In this document: positions 22,095 through 34,150 of the stretch, one piece after another
Position numbering within the stretch: the first letter of the stretch is position 1
Layout: each line of letters opens with the position of its first letter
Origin: Heterodera schachtii
Lineage: Eukaryota; Nematoda; Chromadorea; Rhabditida; Heteroderidae
DNA: 64,000 nucleotides
Direction: 5' to 3'
Assembly (NCBI GenBank): GCA_023374025.1
Contig: SIJG01000027.1
Location: 1,195,110 to 1,259,109, forward strand
Program-made: the position numbers and the translations under genes
The notes under the pieces: model-generated
The model's database searches: none
Told to the model about the DNA's origin: nothing
What the model saw: only the letters and a program-made list of their open reading frames with translations

Positions 22095-25000
22095 ATGAGA
22101 AGACTGTTCCAACGCCTCACTTCCTCCCAAGAACGTTCAGTTTCCGCCTCATCTGATGCCGAGGGCTCTTCAAACAGTGCTTCCTCCCCCTCCCCAATCG
22201 GATTTGGCCGAGACAATTGGCGGGCATAAATCATAAAAAATATTTATTTTTTACCCAAAATTGGTTTCAAATGTGTTTTTCAAACTGAAAATGAATGTGT
22301 CATCATTTCCACTGCCCATTTTCTTTACATTTATAATACTAATTATAAGTAAATAATTGCTTATTGTTGCCTTAAGTTATGACGGAGCCATGGCGAATTT
22401 CCTCCCCGAATTTGTGCTCTCTGTGGAATTTGCCTCTGACCCAAGCGCATGGGAGACGCAGTTGGAGAAAACTTGGACAAGGTTATTTTAGGGCATTTTG
22501 TATAAAAAAAAAATTAAAATTCTTCAAAAAAAAGAAATTTTTTAAAAAGAGTAAGAGACGATGGTTCCATTAGGCGCCGAAATTTTGATAGATAACTCAG
22601 CGGACAATGAGATTCGTCAGCAGAATTTGACCTCCTTAGCAAATTTATTTTAAAGACTAATAGTCATTTGCGTTCTCAGATTGGAGGAATTGCTGGAAAT
22701 AACCGCCGGGCGATTTGGACGCGATTCATTGGACAAAGTTTGAGATACTTCAAAAATGGTTGTCCATTATAAATTCTTGAGGTCTGCGAATTGCTGTCCA
22801 CCATTTGCCATTTGTTGGTGATGGAGGTCAATTCACAGTCGGAACCGTCAATTGGGCCCATTTTGGACCAATTTTTCAACGAGGAAATTCTTCTAAAAGT
22901 GCAGCGGTGGGCGACCAAAGTTCCGTCCAATGCGCGGCCCAAATGTCAGGTGAGAAGCACAGAACAAACGCTTTAAACATTCTTGTTTTTGGGTTTTATA
23001 CAATTTCGATTTGATTAAAACGGCAATGAGGTCACCTGAATCCGCAAATTTTGGGCCAGAATTATCCACTGTTCCCCCCAATATTTTTGAGGATTTCCTT
23101 TGCTATCCCTCCCCCATTTTGTCAGATGATGCTGATCCGTCTGTACGAGTACATGTTGACCAGCAGTCAGTGCCCTCAAAGTCTGCTCGTCCACAAGCCC
23201 ATTCTGACGCCTTTGCTGCAATTGCTTCAGTGGTGCCGTCGTTCTTCGCTGGACGAACAGCGAATGACTATAAATGCGACGAAGGAGCAACAGCAGCGGA
23301 GGAGACCGATGACGAACGGTGTTGACCGATGCTTTGTTCGACTGATCAACCAGGTCAAACAGCACCAGGCAAAATACATGGAAAAGGGGGGCGGGGGTCA
23401 GAAAGTTACCCTAACGAAATACCCCCTCAGAATCAGAAGCCAAAAAATTTAACGAACTTGAATAGAAACGCTCAAATTTTTTGTGATGACTTTTTTTCAA
23501 AACTATTGGCGCTATTTACAGAGAGCGAGCGTTACATTTTGAAATTTTTTTTTGCACTTTTTGGTCTTTTTTTTGTTGTTTTTTTTACACATAATATGAA
23601 TACTCGGGGATTTTCGAGGTCGCTGATCACGAATATAGCATCCATTTCGACCAATTTGGGATCCCGAACCCAAATTCGAGCAAAGTCGAAAATTCGAAAT
23701 TCCAATTTTCGACTTTTTGTTCGAGTTCGGGGCCGGGATCCCGAATTGTTCGAAATGGATGCCATTTTCGTGATCAGCGACCTCGGAAACCCCCGGGTAC
23801 TTGGTTTCAGGACTTTTTAAATCGAAAAGACAAGGGCAAAGTCCGGCGGTGCCGATAGGCGCCGCCCAGAAAAGCTTTGACATATTTTGTTCAAAAAGAC
23901 GGACTTTGGCAAGAAAAAATGTCAAATTGTCTCTCATCTCAATTTTCAAAAAATGGCAATTTTTATAAAAAATATTCTTTGAATTCAGATTTGTCGCAAA
24001 ATCGCGGCGGACGACACGCTGTTGCACTTTTTCTTCCATTCGGCGGTGGAGACGCCGTGTGATTCTGAGGAGGCACAGAACGGAGCACCCGACAACCGAA
24101 ACGGAAGCATTGGCCACCATTATGAGCAATTTGTTGAGGGAGGACAGGGACCAACGACGACGGCAATGGGAGGGGACCAACGCCAAACATTGCCAAGGGA
24201 CGACTGGGGACAACACAATGGACGAACCGCCGCACTTGGTTTGCGTGGGATGCACAGTTGTGGGGTATTTCCTGAAATTTTAAAATATTCACCGGTCAGT
24301 CTTTCGAGTTTAGAGACGACGTCCAAGTCAATCCTGTAGTCGTCAGTTTAAAAGACTCACCCTCTGAAAAGAAATTTGAAAGGAAAATTGTTTTTCTTTT
24401 TATTTGCTTTTTTCTCCAGCGTCGAATTTCGGAGCCGTTGGCCTTTCTAATTCTTGTTTAAAAATATTTTGTACGAAATTCAAAAAAAAATAAAAATAAA
24501 TTTCTCCCCCTCCGTTTCAAATTTCCTTGTCATCGTCCTCTTCCCAATTAGTCTACCAAATCAAATATTACTTTTTTATATTCCCCTCTGTAAAGCAGAT
24601 TATTCCGATGAACATACGCTTACAAAAGAAGAAAAGAAGCCGTTTTTGGTCTTCGATTTGCTCGTCCCTTTTCTGTACGCGCCGGAGGACGTCGGACAAT
24701 TGGCACGAGACGCTCTGTTGCTGATCATTTCCCTCTCCGAACAGCACCAATTTGTGGCGGATTATGTTGCGCAGAAGGTTCGATGAATGACACAAAGGGA
24801 AAGCATTCGAAATTTTTGTAGAGCAATTTCTGTCCCGTTTTGGCTGCCGGTTTGTCCGGCTGTTTTTCCCAGTTGCCCCACTGCATTTTCACTGAACTTT
24901 GTGTGGCGGACATGGACGAATTCCACAAACTCAGTGTAATGGACGCCAAAACACTGGTGAATTTAGCAATTTTAAATGTTGAACTTTTAATTCCCATTTG

Positions 25001-26440
25001 TCCGGCATCGTTTCGTTCAGCCCGAACTCTGCGACTTTCACAACGCTTTGCTGTTCTGCAATTCGGTCGCCTCCGTTGCGCATTTGTCCATCGTTCGACA
25101 AATTGTCCGATTTTTCTATGACGGCTTTCTGCTCAAGGTGTTCAAGTCGTCCGTGCTTGAAGTGAGATTTGTTCCTAAAATGGCTTTCTAGTTGCGAACC
25201 CGTCAAATATACGTTTTTTAAAATTGCTTTTCGACTCTGTTCGAACTCGGCTTCGGCCAACATACAAATTCGTATAATTTCCTAAAATCTTTTTAAAAAA
25301 TTCCCCCGCAGTTTTCGACTACCTTAGACCTACAGCTTTTTTAATTTTCGCTAATATTAATTATAAGATACTAAATTTATAAAAATTTGACGTGACACTG
25401 TAAAAAATGTGATACCTAATTTTAAATTAGTCTGCGGGATCTATTCTTGTACCACGGAGGTTCACACCATGAACAACAAAGGATCTTTTAATGTGTTATT
25501 AAATGTCTTAAATTCAATTGAATATTATTTAATTTTTCTCTCTCTCTCTCTCTCTTTTCAGGTGCTGGCGTTCTGCTCGATTCGTTGTTCGAAGCATTGA
25601 GTCGACTCACTGAACACACTTTTGCCACCAATTTGCAACTGATCGGCGCGTTCAACGAACTGCTCGCCTATTCCCAGCCGTTGCTGACCACCTATTTGTT
25701 GTACGTCGACGCGCTCAAGTCGCGGCCCTTGAGCCGAATCACAAAAGTACAAATTTTGGAAATTCTTTACAATCCATTAAATCAAAATTTGCAAAAAAAA
25801 AAACAAAGGAAAAAATTTTTCGTGTCGTTCCGCAATTCTTATCTTCATTTTATCTCATTATTGTACAATTTGATCGACAGTGTTTCAGCTAATTGCTGAC
25901 CTCAAAGAGCAAATCGACGCATTTGCCCGGGACGGCTCCTCCTCCGCTTCCTCTTTCATTGGCGACGCGGTGGCCGATTTTGAGCAAATGGTGCGACGTG
26001 CGGTCCGTCATCGTCAAACACGAGCAGAACGGTCGGAACGTCTTATGCTTCATTACCATCACAATCAGCAACAACATTTTGGAGGAGGAGCAGCAGCAGC
26101 AACGACAGTGCCTTCTTCGTCGGTGTGGGCGACGGCACGGGGCCACCCGCAACAACAGCCTTCGACTTCTTCCGCAGGCGGAGGCGCAACTTTTCGTTTT
26201 ACCCATCGGTGAGAAATTGGCGGAATTCGCCCGATCAATTTCCATTTTCAATTGTGTTCAAATTCGTCTTTCCCTTTTCCAAGTGCAATGGCTTCCACCG
26301 AACGTGGTCATTTGGAGGAGCAGGAACGGACGCGGAACTTCGCGTACGCGGCCATTGCCCACTCCCAACTTTGTCTGCTGATGGCCGCCTTTGCGCTTCA
26401 GCACAGTGCGGCCGTGGAATACCCGCGGGGTGCCCGATGA
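22095..26440 (+). pseudogene. FHIP copy B, lacks exons 10-17
   Basis: This is a close copy of the FHIP gene at 8827-15771. Matching exons: 22095 (exon 1), 22377-22481, 22680-22737, 22782-22949, 23126-23368, 23989-24259, 24599-24777, 24822-24956, 25021-25161, 25562-25746, 25889-26208, 26284-26440. Exon 1 has a one-base loss after FGR and lacks the GC-rich end and donor, so it runs to a stop. Between 25266 and 25267 about 2.87 kb of copy A (about 11725-14594) is missing, which removes exons 10-17. Splicing exon 9 (phase 0) to exon 18 (which needs phase 1) gives a frameshift and an early stop. Exon 5 has a 6-nt in-frame loss and keeps the GC donor. The remaining exons are nearly identical, so the duplication is recent. 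Confidence 0.85.
23590..23870. repeat. Palindromic element plus GATA-loop hairpin in intron 5
   Basis: From about 23600 to 23810 the sequence is a long imperfect palindrome. The arms contain GATCACGAATATAGCATCC and GGATGCCATTTTCGTGATC with TTCGAAATT-type centres. A GATA-loop hairpin follows at 23841-23867. Copy A lacks the whole block in the corresponding intron, so it was gained after or during the duplication. Confidence 0.65.
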
Positions 26441-27074
26441 CATTTCCGTTTATTTGTTGTTGTATACCTTTCTCGTTGGCATTTCATTTCTGGAAACGAT
26501 GTGATCATTTTCTGGCCTTCTTAACTCACTTACACCCAAAGTCCGGTTTAAGCTGAACCAAAGGGCCCAACGACACTCAAATTTTACTTCATTGTTTGGC
26601 GAAGTGTTCATAAACTTGCAAACCCAATGGATTGGTTTGGTGTCGTTGGTCCTTCCTTGGTTTAGCAGCTAATTCTCACTCCTTTCACCCTCAGTCTAAA
26701 GAAACCTTATTTGTTGTTGTTTGTCTTTCACCCCGTGCATTTACATTTATTTGTTGCTATTCGGCTACGATTCTCTCTTATACCTTTAAAATATTCACAA
26801 TTAAGCAAAAATAACGCTCAAATACATTTAAATTTAACCATTTATTGACAACGGAGAGAAATATTAATAATTCAAGAAAACAAATTTATTCAAAACAATG
26901 AAAAGTTAAATTGAAATTACCTAATTGTCGATTCTGTTGTCGCATTTTACCGCATTTGCCTTTTGTTTTTATTTATTTGTTTTTCCTTTTCCAATTTTCC
27001 CTTAAATTTAAGTTTTATATTCTCACAACTTCGACGAGCCCCTTTTTCTCTTCAGCTCTTTTTGGCAGTGAAAT

Positions 27075-27410
27075 ATGCGAGCGAAGGTATTTTTGGCCAT
27101 TCTTTCACTGGTGGGTGTGGGCACGTTTGGGCCCAGCACTGATTTTCCCTTTGCCAAGTGAATTATTTTTTGGTCCACTGGGTTTTGTCACGGTGAAAAC
27201 CATCCGGGCGTCGGGACTGGCCAATTTTGGTAATAGTTGGATGGCTGGTAAAGTTTTTCAGAAAAAGGGGCCATCTTCTCAACTATTACCTAAGTCAGAC
27301 TCCGTGGTGGAAATTAAACTTCTTGAATTAACGCAAAATCCCTGCAATTTCAGTGGCGTAAGAAGCGAATGCGTCGGCTAAAGCGCAAGCGGAGACAGGC
27401 GAAGAAATGA
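27075..27410 (+). CDS. rpl-41: Ribosomal protein eL41, copy B
   Basis: Exon 1 (27075-27086, MRAK) and exon 2 (27354-27410, WRKKRMRRLKRKRRQAKK, TGA) are identical in protein to copy A. The gene stands downstream of the FHIP pseudogene, at the same position as copy A relative to the FHIP gene. The intron differs by a few bases only. The 3' flank matches copy A up to the empty site at 27742. It is probably functional, as the protein and splice sites are intact. Confidence 0.88.
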
Positions 27411-28249
27411 GCGGACGGACGGAGAGAAAACTCAGCCGAACGCGGAAACGGAGGCTCAAAATGTTGTTGCTGTTTTTTTTGTTATTGTTGTCAACCGCCC
27501 CTTTACTCAGATAAAATTTGTTGCAATTTTTTTTGGTTCGATCTTCGTGATTTTATGGGTTTTTTTAAACCAATTTTGGATTTTTTCCAACCATTGAATT
27601 TCCAAATTGCCGTTTCTCTTTTCCCCCTCGTCCCTCTCTTTCTCAGTCCCTCTTACTCTTTCTCTCTTGCTTTTTACTGTCTGTCTGCCTTTCTCTTCCA
27701 CTTCTGCTTTTAGAAAACGGTTAGTTTTATCATTAAGCAACCACCACACCCATGCTTACCTACTTAACTAATAAAAAAAACTCGTCTAACATGGAAATGA
27801 ACCCAACCAGAAACAAAACCAACACTTTCATTTGCTCTTTTCTAAGTTTACGCGTCCAATCAGTGACCTTCCTCAGTTTTTAGGCCATGACTTTTTCTTA
27901 CTTTGTCAAAGCTTACATTCTTCGTATTAAAGCACAGCGTTTCAAACGAAATCATATACCTTTAGCCCAAAATTTAGTTATTAAAAAAATTTGTCCATAG
28001 ACCAAGCTTTTGTTTGATACCAACAAAATAAGATTGACCCAATTAAGAAAAATTCATAGTCTAAGAAACTAATTGTAAGAGTGTCATTGATTTGATATTT
28101 TCATATATTATAATTTCTAATTTTGATTTCTTAAGCGCTTTTTTAAATCTGCGGAAGCTCTTTCAACAAAATTTTCCTGAAATATTCAACTCCTTTTGTT
28201 CTCACGACTCCGACAAAGCCTTTTTTCAGCAGTTTTCTGGCAGTGAAAA

Positions 28250-29069
28250 ATGCGAGCGAAGGTATTCAAATTTTGATAAATATAGGAGTTTTAAAGTGTT
28301 GTTTTGGTAATACGTAACATACCTACCTATTTACCTTTAATTAGTTAGGGGTTAGCATTTTGGGAACGAGACCATTCGAAGTGTTTTAAATTTTAGATTT
28401 ATATTTCGGGGTTTTAGCCGTGATTCCAATATCAAATAGCAATTGATTCCAAAAATCCATGCTCATTGTCAGATCATCTGACCAAAGCATCTTTTAGGCC
28501 AGATTCAACGTAATTAAAACTGAGGGCAATGGTAAAGAATTGTGGTCCCTAATTTAACCCTTTTTTTAGAATCAAATTCAGTTTCCAGGGGTTTTCGAGG
28601 GTGCTGGTTATGAATCTGAACTCGGATTTGCCTAATTCCGAACCCCGAACCCGAATTCGAACAAAAAGTTGAAAATTTTTCTCAAAAATATACGTTAAAA
28701 CCGGTCAATTTTTGGCAAAAACTACGTATTTTTATCCAATTAACAATTGAAGCATTGTTTTATATCAAAAAACTAGTTGTTGAATGGATTGAAGCTTTTA
28801 CCCCATGAAAATGTAATAGTTGGAAAAAAATTTCAACTTTTGGTTCGAATTCGGGTCCGGTGTTCGGAATTGGATAAATCCGAGTTCAGATTAGCAATCA
28901 GCACCCTCTAAAACCGCTTAAAGTTAGTTTCGAGCCAAAAATAAAAAATAATTTATTTTTTTGATGCCCTTTTGGTTGGACAGTGACAAATGAAATTCTC
29001 TTTCAATTTCAGTGGCGTAAGAAGCGAATGCGTCGGCTGAAGCGCAAGCGGAGACAGGCGAAGAAATGA
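28250..29069 (+). CDS. rpl-41: Ribosomal protein eL41, copy C (long intron)
   Basis: Exon 1 (28250-28261) gives MRAK and exon 2 (29013-29069) gives the same WRKKRMRRLKRKRRQAKK. One third-position difference is seen (CTG for CTA Leu). The intron is 751 nt, longer and different from copies A, B and D, and contains the inverted-repeat element at about 28585-28915. The 5' flank is different from A/B/D but is the one found again at 18190-18445. Confidence 0.87.
28585..28915. repeat. Inverted-repeat element in eL41 copy C intron
   Basis: The arms 28585-28680 and 28825-28915 are inverted. They share AACTCGGATTT/AAATCCGAGTT, CCGAACCCGAATTCGAAC and the GGGGTTTTCGAGGGTGCTG end. There is no coding content. 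The arms belong to the same dispersed family as the GATCACGAA blocks. Confidence 0.6.
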
Positions 29070-29812
29070 GCGGACGGACGGAACGGCGGAAGCATTGGCC
29101 GACCACAAACACCCAATTCGGCACTATGTTTTTCCTTTCTTTTCGGGCTGTGCCATTAGTGCTAAACCAATGGTCCGAGCACAAAACATTGAATCTTTGG
29201 CTCTTTTGCAGTTTGCACGACTTAAAAATGTACACGGCCATAAAAATAACTTGACAACTTTAACCTTATTAGCTTTTTCTTGAAGCATCCAAATTCAAAC
29301 ATTTTTAGTATATGGTTCACTATTAGCTTAATTTGGTTAAGAAAATAATGCCAAAAAAAATTTTAAGAATTATTTGGCACATCTTTTTGAATTATTGTGT
29401 GAATTTTTTCTCAGCCTTCATATACTAATTGAGAACTCACAATCAGAGCTATACCAAGAATGTTAAATTTGATGCTTGAATAAAAAGTTATGAGGCGTTA
29501 AAAGTTGTTCAGTTATTTTAATTTAAAACCAAACCCTTGGGAAGATTAATTCCTTAAAAGTCACTTTTGAATTGTGCAATTAAAACGACAGACATTGGTT
29601 AAGCACAAAAGCATTTTGTTGTTAGTAATAAAGACCAATATTTGTTAATGCATTATCACTTTTAAATTGATGCAATTTGCTGCCGCATTTTACCGCATTT
29701 GCCTTTTGTTTTATTTATTTTTCCTTTTCCAATTTTCCATTGAATTTTAAGTTTTATATTCTCACAAATTCGACGAGCCCCTTTTTCTCTCAGCTCTTTT
29801 TGGCAGTGAAAT

Positions 29813-30147
29813 ATGCGAGCGAAGGTATTTTTGGCCATTCTTTTCACTGGTGGGTGTGGGCACGTTTGGGCCCAGCACTGATTTTCCCTTTGCCAAGTGA
29901 ATTCTTTTTTGACCACTGGGGTTTGTCACGGTGAAAACCATCCGGGCGTCGGGACTGGCCAATTTTGGTAATAGTTGGATGGTTGGTAAAGTTTTTTCAG
30001 AAAAAGGGGCCATCTTCTCAACTATTACCTAAGTTAGACCGTGGTGGAAATTAAACTTCTTGAATTAACGCAAAATCCCTGCAATTTCAGTGGCGTAAGA
30101 AGCGAATGCGTCGGCTAAAGCGCAAGCGGAGACAGGCGAAGAAATGA
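29813..30147 (+). CDS. rpl-41: Ribosomal protein eL41, copy D
   Basis: Exon 1 (29813-29824, MRAK) and exon 2 (30091-30147, WRKKRMRRLKRKRRQAKK, TGA) are intact. The intron and leader closely match copies A and B, from GCATTTTACCGCATTTGCC upstream to TTTACTCAGATAAAATTTG downstream. Similarity stops near 30262. It is the fourth eL41 gene in the window, and all are on the same strand. Confidence 0.88.
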
Positions 30148-31300
30148 GCGGACGGACGGAGAGAAAACTCAGCCGAACGCGGAAACGGAGGCACAAAATG
30201 TTGTTGCTGTTTTTTTTGTTATTGTTGTCAACCGCCCCTTTACTCAGATAAAATTTGTTGCAAAATATTTGAATATTCAATCAAATAATTTTTAGCAAAA
30301 ATCCATTTGTTAAGCATTGCTTTGGCAAAACATTTGGATGGCACAGTTTGCCGAAAGACCTAGTTTGAGCATAATTTGTTTAACCGACTCAAAATTCTCA
30401 TTCTCAAAAAATATTGTGATTTTTCTAGTGGTTTATTTTTTCATGAAATTTTGTGCTGTTCGGCCACCGTCGCCGAAGCTGTTGCTGATGTCAATTCAAT
30501 GACATGGAAAACGGACGAAACAAACATTTTAAGGGAAAATCCCCCGAATTTTATCAACGCGGCAAAATTCTCCCAGAAATTTTTTGGAATTTTATTTCAA
30601 TCTGTTTGATTTAAATTCTAAGAACCGTGATTCCCGCGGGGAAACACGGTTCCCGTCTTTCTTGCCTGCCGGAATTTTTACGGGAACAGGAAAAAAGACG
30701 GAATTTTTTACCGGACTCTAATTAAAATAAAGTATTTAATAATTTTTATTTCGTTGAAATTCAACATTTTGACGAATATTAAATCATTAATTATAGAATT
30801 TTGAGGGGCAATTAGTGGGTAAGAATGGTGCGAAGAGGGGCCAGACCAATTAAAATAAAACACAAATTGAAAACAAAAGGAAGTAATTACCTAAAGCCAA
30901 ATGGCGATGCGAAGCCTACTTGAGATTCTGCTTCTCGAATCGAAAAATTCTCGGATTTATGTCAATTCTCGGTCTCATTCATAGCAAATTTGAACTCAAG
31001 AGTAGCTCTAAAAAGGTGCTTTTTTGGCTTAACAGACCAGATTTTTCGTATGAAAAGCTGACATTTTCTGTATTTCTGATTGTGTGCTCATCACTCTGAC
31101 AATTATTTATATTCATTCGTTTTGCCCTTGATAAAATCACATTTCATGTTAATGGGACGCATTACCCGTCTTATTATACATAATTCACCATTTGCCCAGT
31201 GACCAACTTATAATAATGCACACGGAATGGTTTAATGAAGAAAGTGTAAAAATGGACAGACGGAGGAACGGAGAAGACAATTTTTAATGTGAATCAAAAA
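30148..31300. other. Intergenic AT-rich DNA
   Basis: After the eL41 copy D 3' flank the sequence is AT-rich. An open stretch at about 30430-30609 has slightly higher GC content (peptide CSATVAEAVADVNSMTWK in one frame), but no clear splice sites or relatives. A hairpin-like GGAACCGTG/CACGGTTCCCG pair lies near 30640. No gene is called. Confidence 0.4.
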
Positions 31301-34150
31301 AGGAAAAAGAGTGATCACTGATCAGACAGATATCATGATCACAAAGATCAGTCACTGCTTCTTGGTAGCGGCAGCTTTTTCGGCTTGGCGCACTTTTGCC
31401 GTCCCACGCCGCCGTTGGCGCCAAAATGGCCATCCCCGCCCAAATGGCCGTGGCGAATGTTCGGAGTGTTCGTCCCCCCCCCCCCCCCCCCCGTCGTCTG
31501 TCTGTTCGTCCGTCCGTTTGTCGTCTTCGCTTATCAGCAGTTGATCAGCGGAGCAGTCTTTGGCCCAGCAGCAGTCCCTCGTCGCTTCCTTTATCTCTCC
31601 ACCATTTGCGATTTCTTTGAAAATTCTCTCCCCGCCCAATTAAAAGATTGATGTGCCTTTGTGCCCCCGGGGGTCGGTTGGTGTCCCCACACATTCCTTC
31701 CCCTCCTTCCATTATTATCTTTTTGCCAATCGCCCCCTCCCCCCCGCACCCCTTCTCAGTTTGGCCTTTGGCCAATATGAAATGTTGCGCAACGCAGCGG
31801 GAGACGAAAAAAACGACGACGACGCGACATTTTGAGGATGGGGGGGGGGGGGGAAAGAGCGGAGAGACGACGCTTTTGGCGGCTCGCACATTATATAAAT
31901 ATCAAAAAACTATTATGTATTATTTGCCCTCTCCAGCCGGTCGGTGGGACTCTTTGCTGTTCAAGGACGAAGCACCCAAAAAAAACGTCGGGGGGGGGGG
32001 GGGAATTTGGATAGGAATGAGTGGGGGGGGGGGGGGGGGGCGAACGGCGGGGCGGAGAACGACGACGAATGTTTGGATGGGGTTTTTTAAATGACGAGGC
32101 AGGGAGAAAACGCAAAAACAAACATTTTTTATTTGGGATTTACGGGGGGGGGGGGGGGGGGGGAAATGAGTCCAAAATTTAAATTTTTGTTGCCAATAAA
32201 TAAAGTAAAAAAAACAGAGGGTACAATACTCACCTGAAAATTGTTTCAATTTTTGTACGATGAATATTTGTGTGTACACACAGCAAACAAACAAAAAGTT
32301 GTTTTGTTATTACACATTTTGTTATTTGTTCCCCTCCCTTCCAATAAACACCCCCTCCCCCCTTTCCCCCCACAATTTCTCTCCCCTCCCCCAATTTTGC
32401 CATTTTGCCCCTCTTTCCCCTCTTTTTGTTGCCCATTTCATTTCCCTCATTTCCCGTGATAAATATCCACCATCTTTTGCCTCTCCTCCTCTTTTTCTTC
32501 GCCGTTCTTTCCCCTCTCCCCTTTCGAGCACCAAAAAAAAAAAAAGAATTTTTGTTCCATGACCTCACAACTTTCACTCATTTTCCCTTTCGTCGTGTCC
32601 CCGGGGCATCACTTTCTCTCTCTCTCTCTGCTTTTCTATTTTTGTCTTTCCCTCCCCATTCATCCATCATTTGCTGCCATTTTTGCTGCCATCCCTCCCT
32701 CCGCTCAACACACTCATCCCTCTCTTTTCTCTGACTATCCTTCTACCCTCTCTTTTCCCGCTCTCTCTCCTTTCTCTCTCACTCTGTGCGTATGTCGGCG
32801 AATGTTCTGGCAATGTCCTTATCTTTTATTTAATTTTCCGTCATTCGCTTGCCCCCTTTCTTTCTTTTCTCACTCTCCTGCCGCCTCTCTCTGTCTTCTT
32901 TTCCCTCTCCCATCCGCCCTCTCACGAGATTTGCCATTTTCCCTCATCTTTTTCTGTTTTAATTGCTTTCCTCCCTCCCTGCCTAAGTATTTTATCACTT
33001 CTCATTCACACACATATAATTTTCCTCGTGATAAACGAGTCAGAGACCAGAGGGGACTTTTCCTCCCGTGGGGCATTCCTCCACTTCTCTCTCCCCTCTT
33101 TCCTCTCCCTCCCCTCTCTCCCCTCTTTCCTCTCTCTCTAAAGGCTGGTTCGTTTGTTCATTGGGCACCTTCTCATTAGCGTGCGTCTTTCTTTTTATAT
33201 GTTGCGCTGCGCGTAAGCTTTCGCTCGCGTCGAAATGTCTTCCGCTCTCCCCTCCTTGTCCCAATAAAACCCCCTCTCTCCCCCGTTTCTCGTCGTCTGT
33301 GCTTGTCGGCTTTGCCCCGCGTGAGCGGCAAAAGAAAATCCTCGCCATTTTCACAGTTTTCACTGTTTCTGCCGCTGCGCTGTTTGCTGTATTAGTGTAT
33401 ATGCAATGCGTGCAAAGGATGCGATGGTATTTCAAGGCAAGCAAAGCAATGCGACTCCTTTCCACTCACTCACTCAATGCCTTTGCCCCCCCCCCCCCAA
33501 TTCACTAACTAAAAATGTCCCCCCCCCCCCTCCCTTTTCCCTTCGGTGTACCAACATTGGCAGCGCCAGAAGAGGCGACCACCGTCGTCATCTCACACAT
33601 CCCGTCATCCTCCCCCCCCCCCCCCCCCCCCCCCCTCATTTAGTCAGCACCAAAGAGCGCTCCACCCATTCCCCCCCCCCCTCTCCCTCCTCCCCTCTCC
33701 CCCCCCCCCCCTTTGCCCCCGTTGGCCTCCCCCCACAAAGCTCGGGCCAGCCCTGCTGCTGCTGATTGTGAGCAAAGAGTGGGAAAGCAGTAGCAGCAAT
33801 ACAGCAACAGGGGGGTGGAGGAGAGCCCGAATTGGCAACCAACCACACCCACACCCACCCTCCGACCACTGCCGCCGCACCTCGAGATAGAAAACCAACC
33901 GCCGCCGATGGGCAGCGATGTAAAAACCCCACACCCCGTGACTTCTTCGCTCCCTCGCCCACCAGCCTAAGAATACGGAGAAAAAGAAAGTGAAGTTATT
34001 CCTGTAAGCGCAAAAATCCTTTACACACCGAGCACCAATTCGTGCAGTCTTTTTATAGAAATTCGCGGCGCGCGGCGGCAATGGCATTCTTTTGGTGCCA
34101 CCCTCCCCAATTAATGCAACACTGTGCAGAAATGGCACTAATTTTGTTAC
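31301..34150. other. C/T-rich, homopolymer-rich region upstream of the PUF gene
   Basis: The plus strand is dominated by pyrimidine tracts and long runs of C or G (for example around 31476, 31840, 31990, 32025, 32145, 33490 and 33610). The open frames here encode only Pro/Ser/Leu-rich low-complexity peptides in overlapping frames. I find no spliced coding gene. It may hold non-coding leader exons or regulatory DNA of the Pumilio gene. Confidence 0.45.

Larger units (their letters stand above)
22020..28250. repeat. Segmental duplication, copy B of about 8.75-18.44 kb
   Basis: The order FHIP, eL41, downstream AT-rich block and eL41-C-type 5' flank is shared with copy A in direct orientation. 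Copy A is longer because it has the 2.87-kb FHIP block, the 17072-17964 insertion and an extra piece in FHIP intron 4 (about 9750-9950). Copy B is longer in FHIP intron 5 (23369-23988). At the right edge copy B continues into eL41 copy C, while copy A switches to other sequence at about 18446. Confidence 0.85.

Noticed and set aside
30376..30609. Open frame of 77 codons ending near 30609
   Set aside because: There is no recognisable domain or splice sites, and the composition is like the surrounding AT-rich DNA except for a short piece.
31385..34138. Many overlapping open frames rich in Pro, Ser, Leu or Gly on both strands
   Set aside because: They arise from C/T and G homopolymer tracts, overlap in all frames, lack splice-consistent partners and show no domain.
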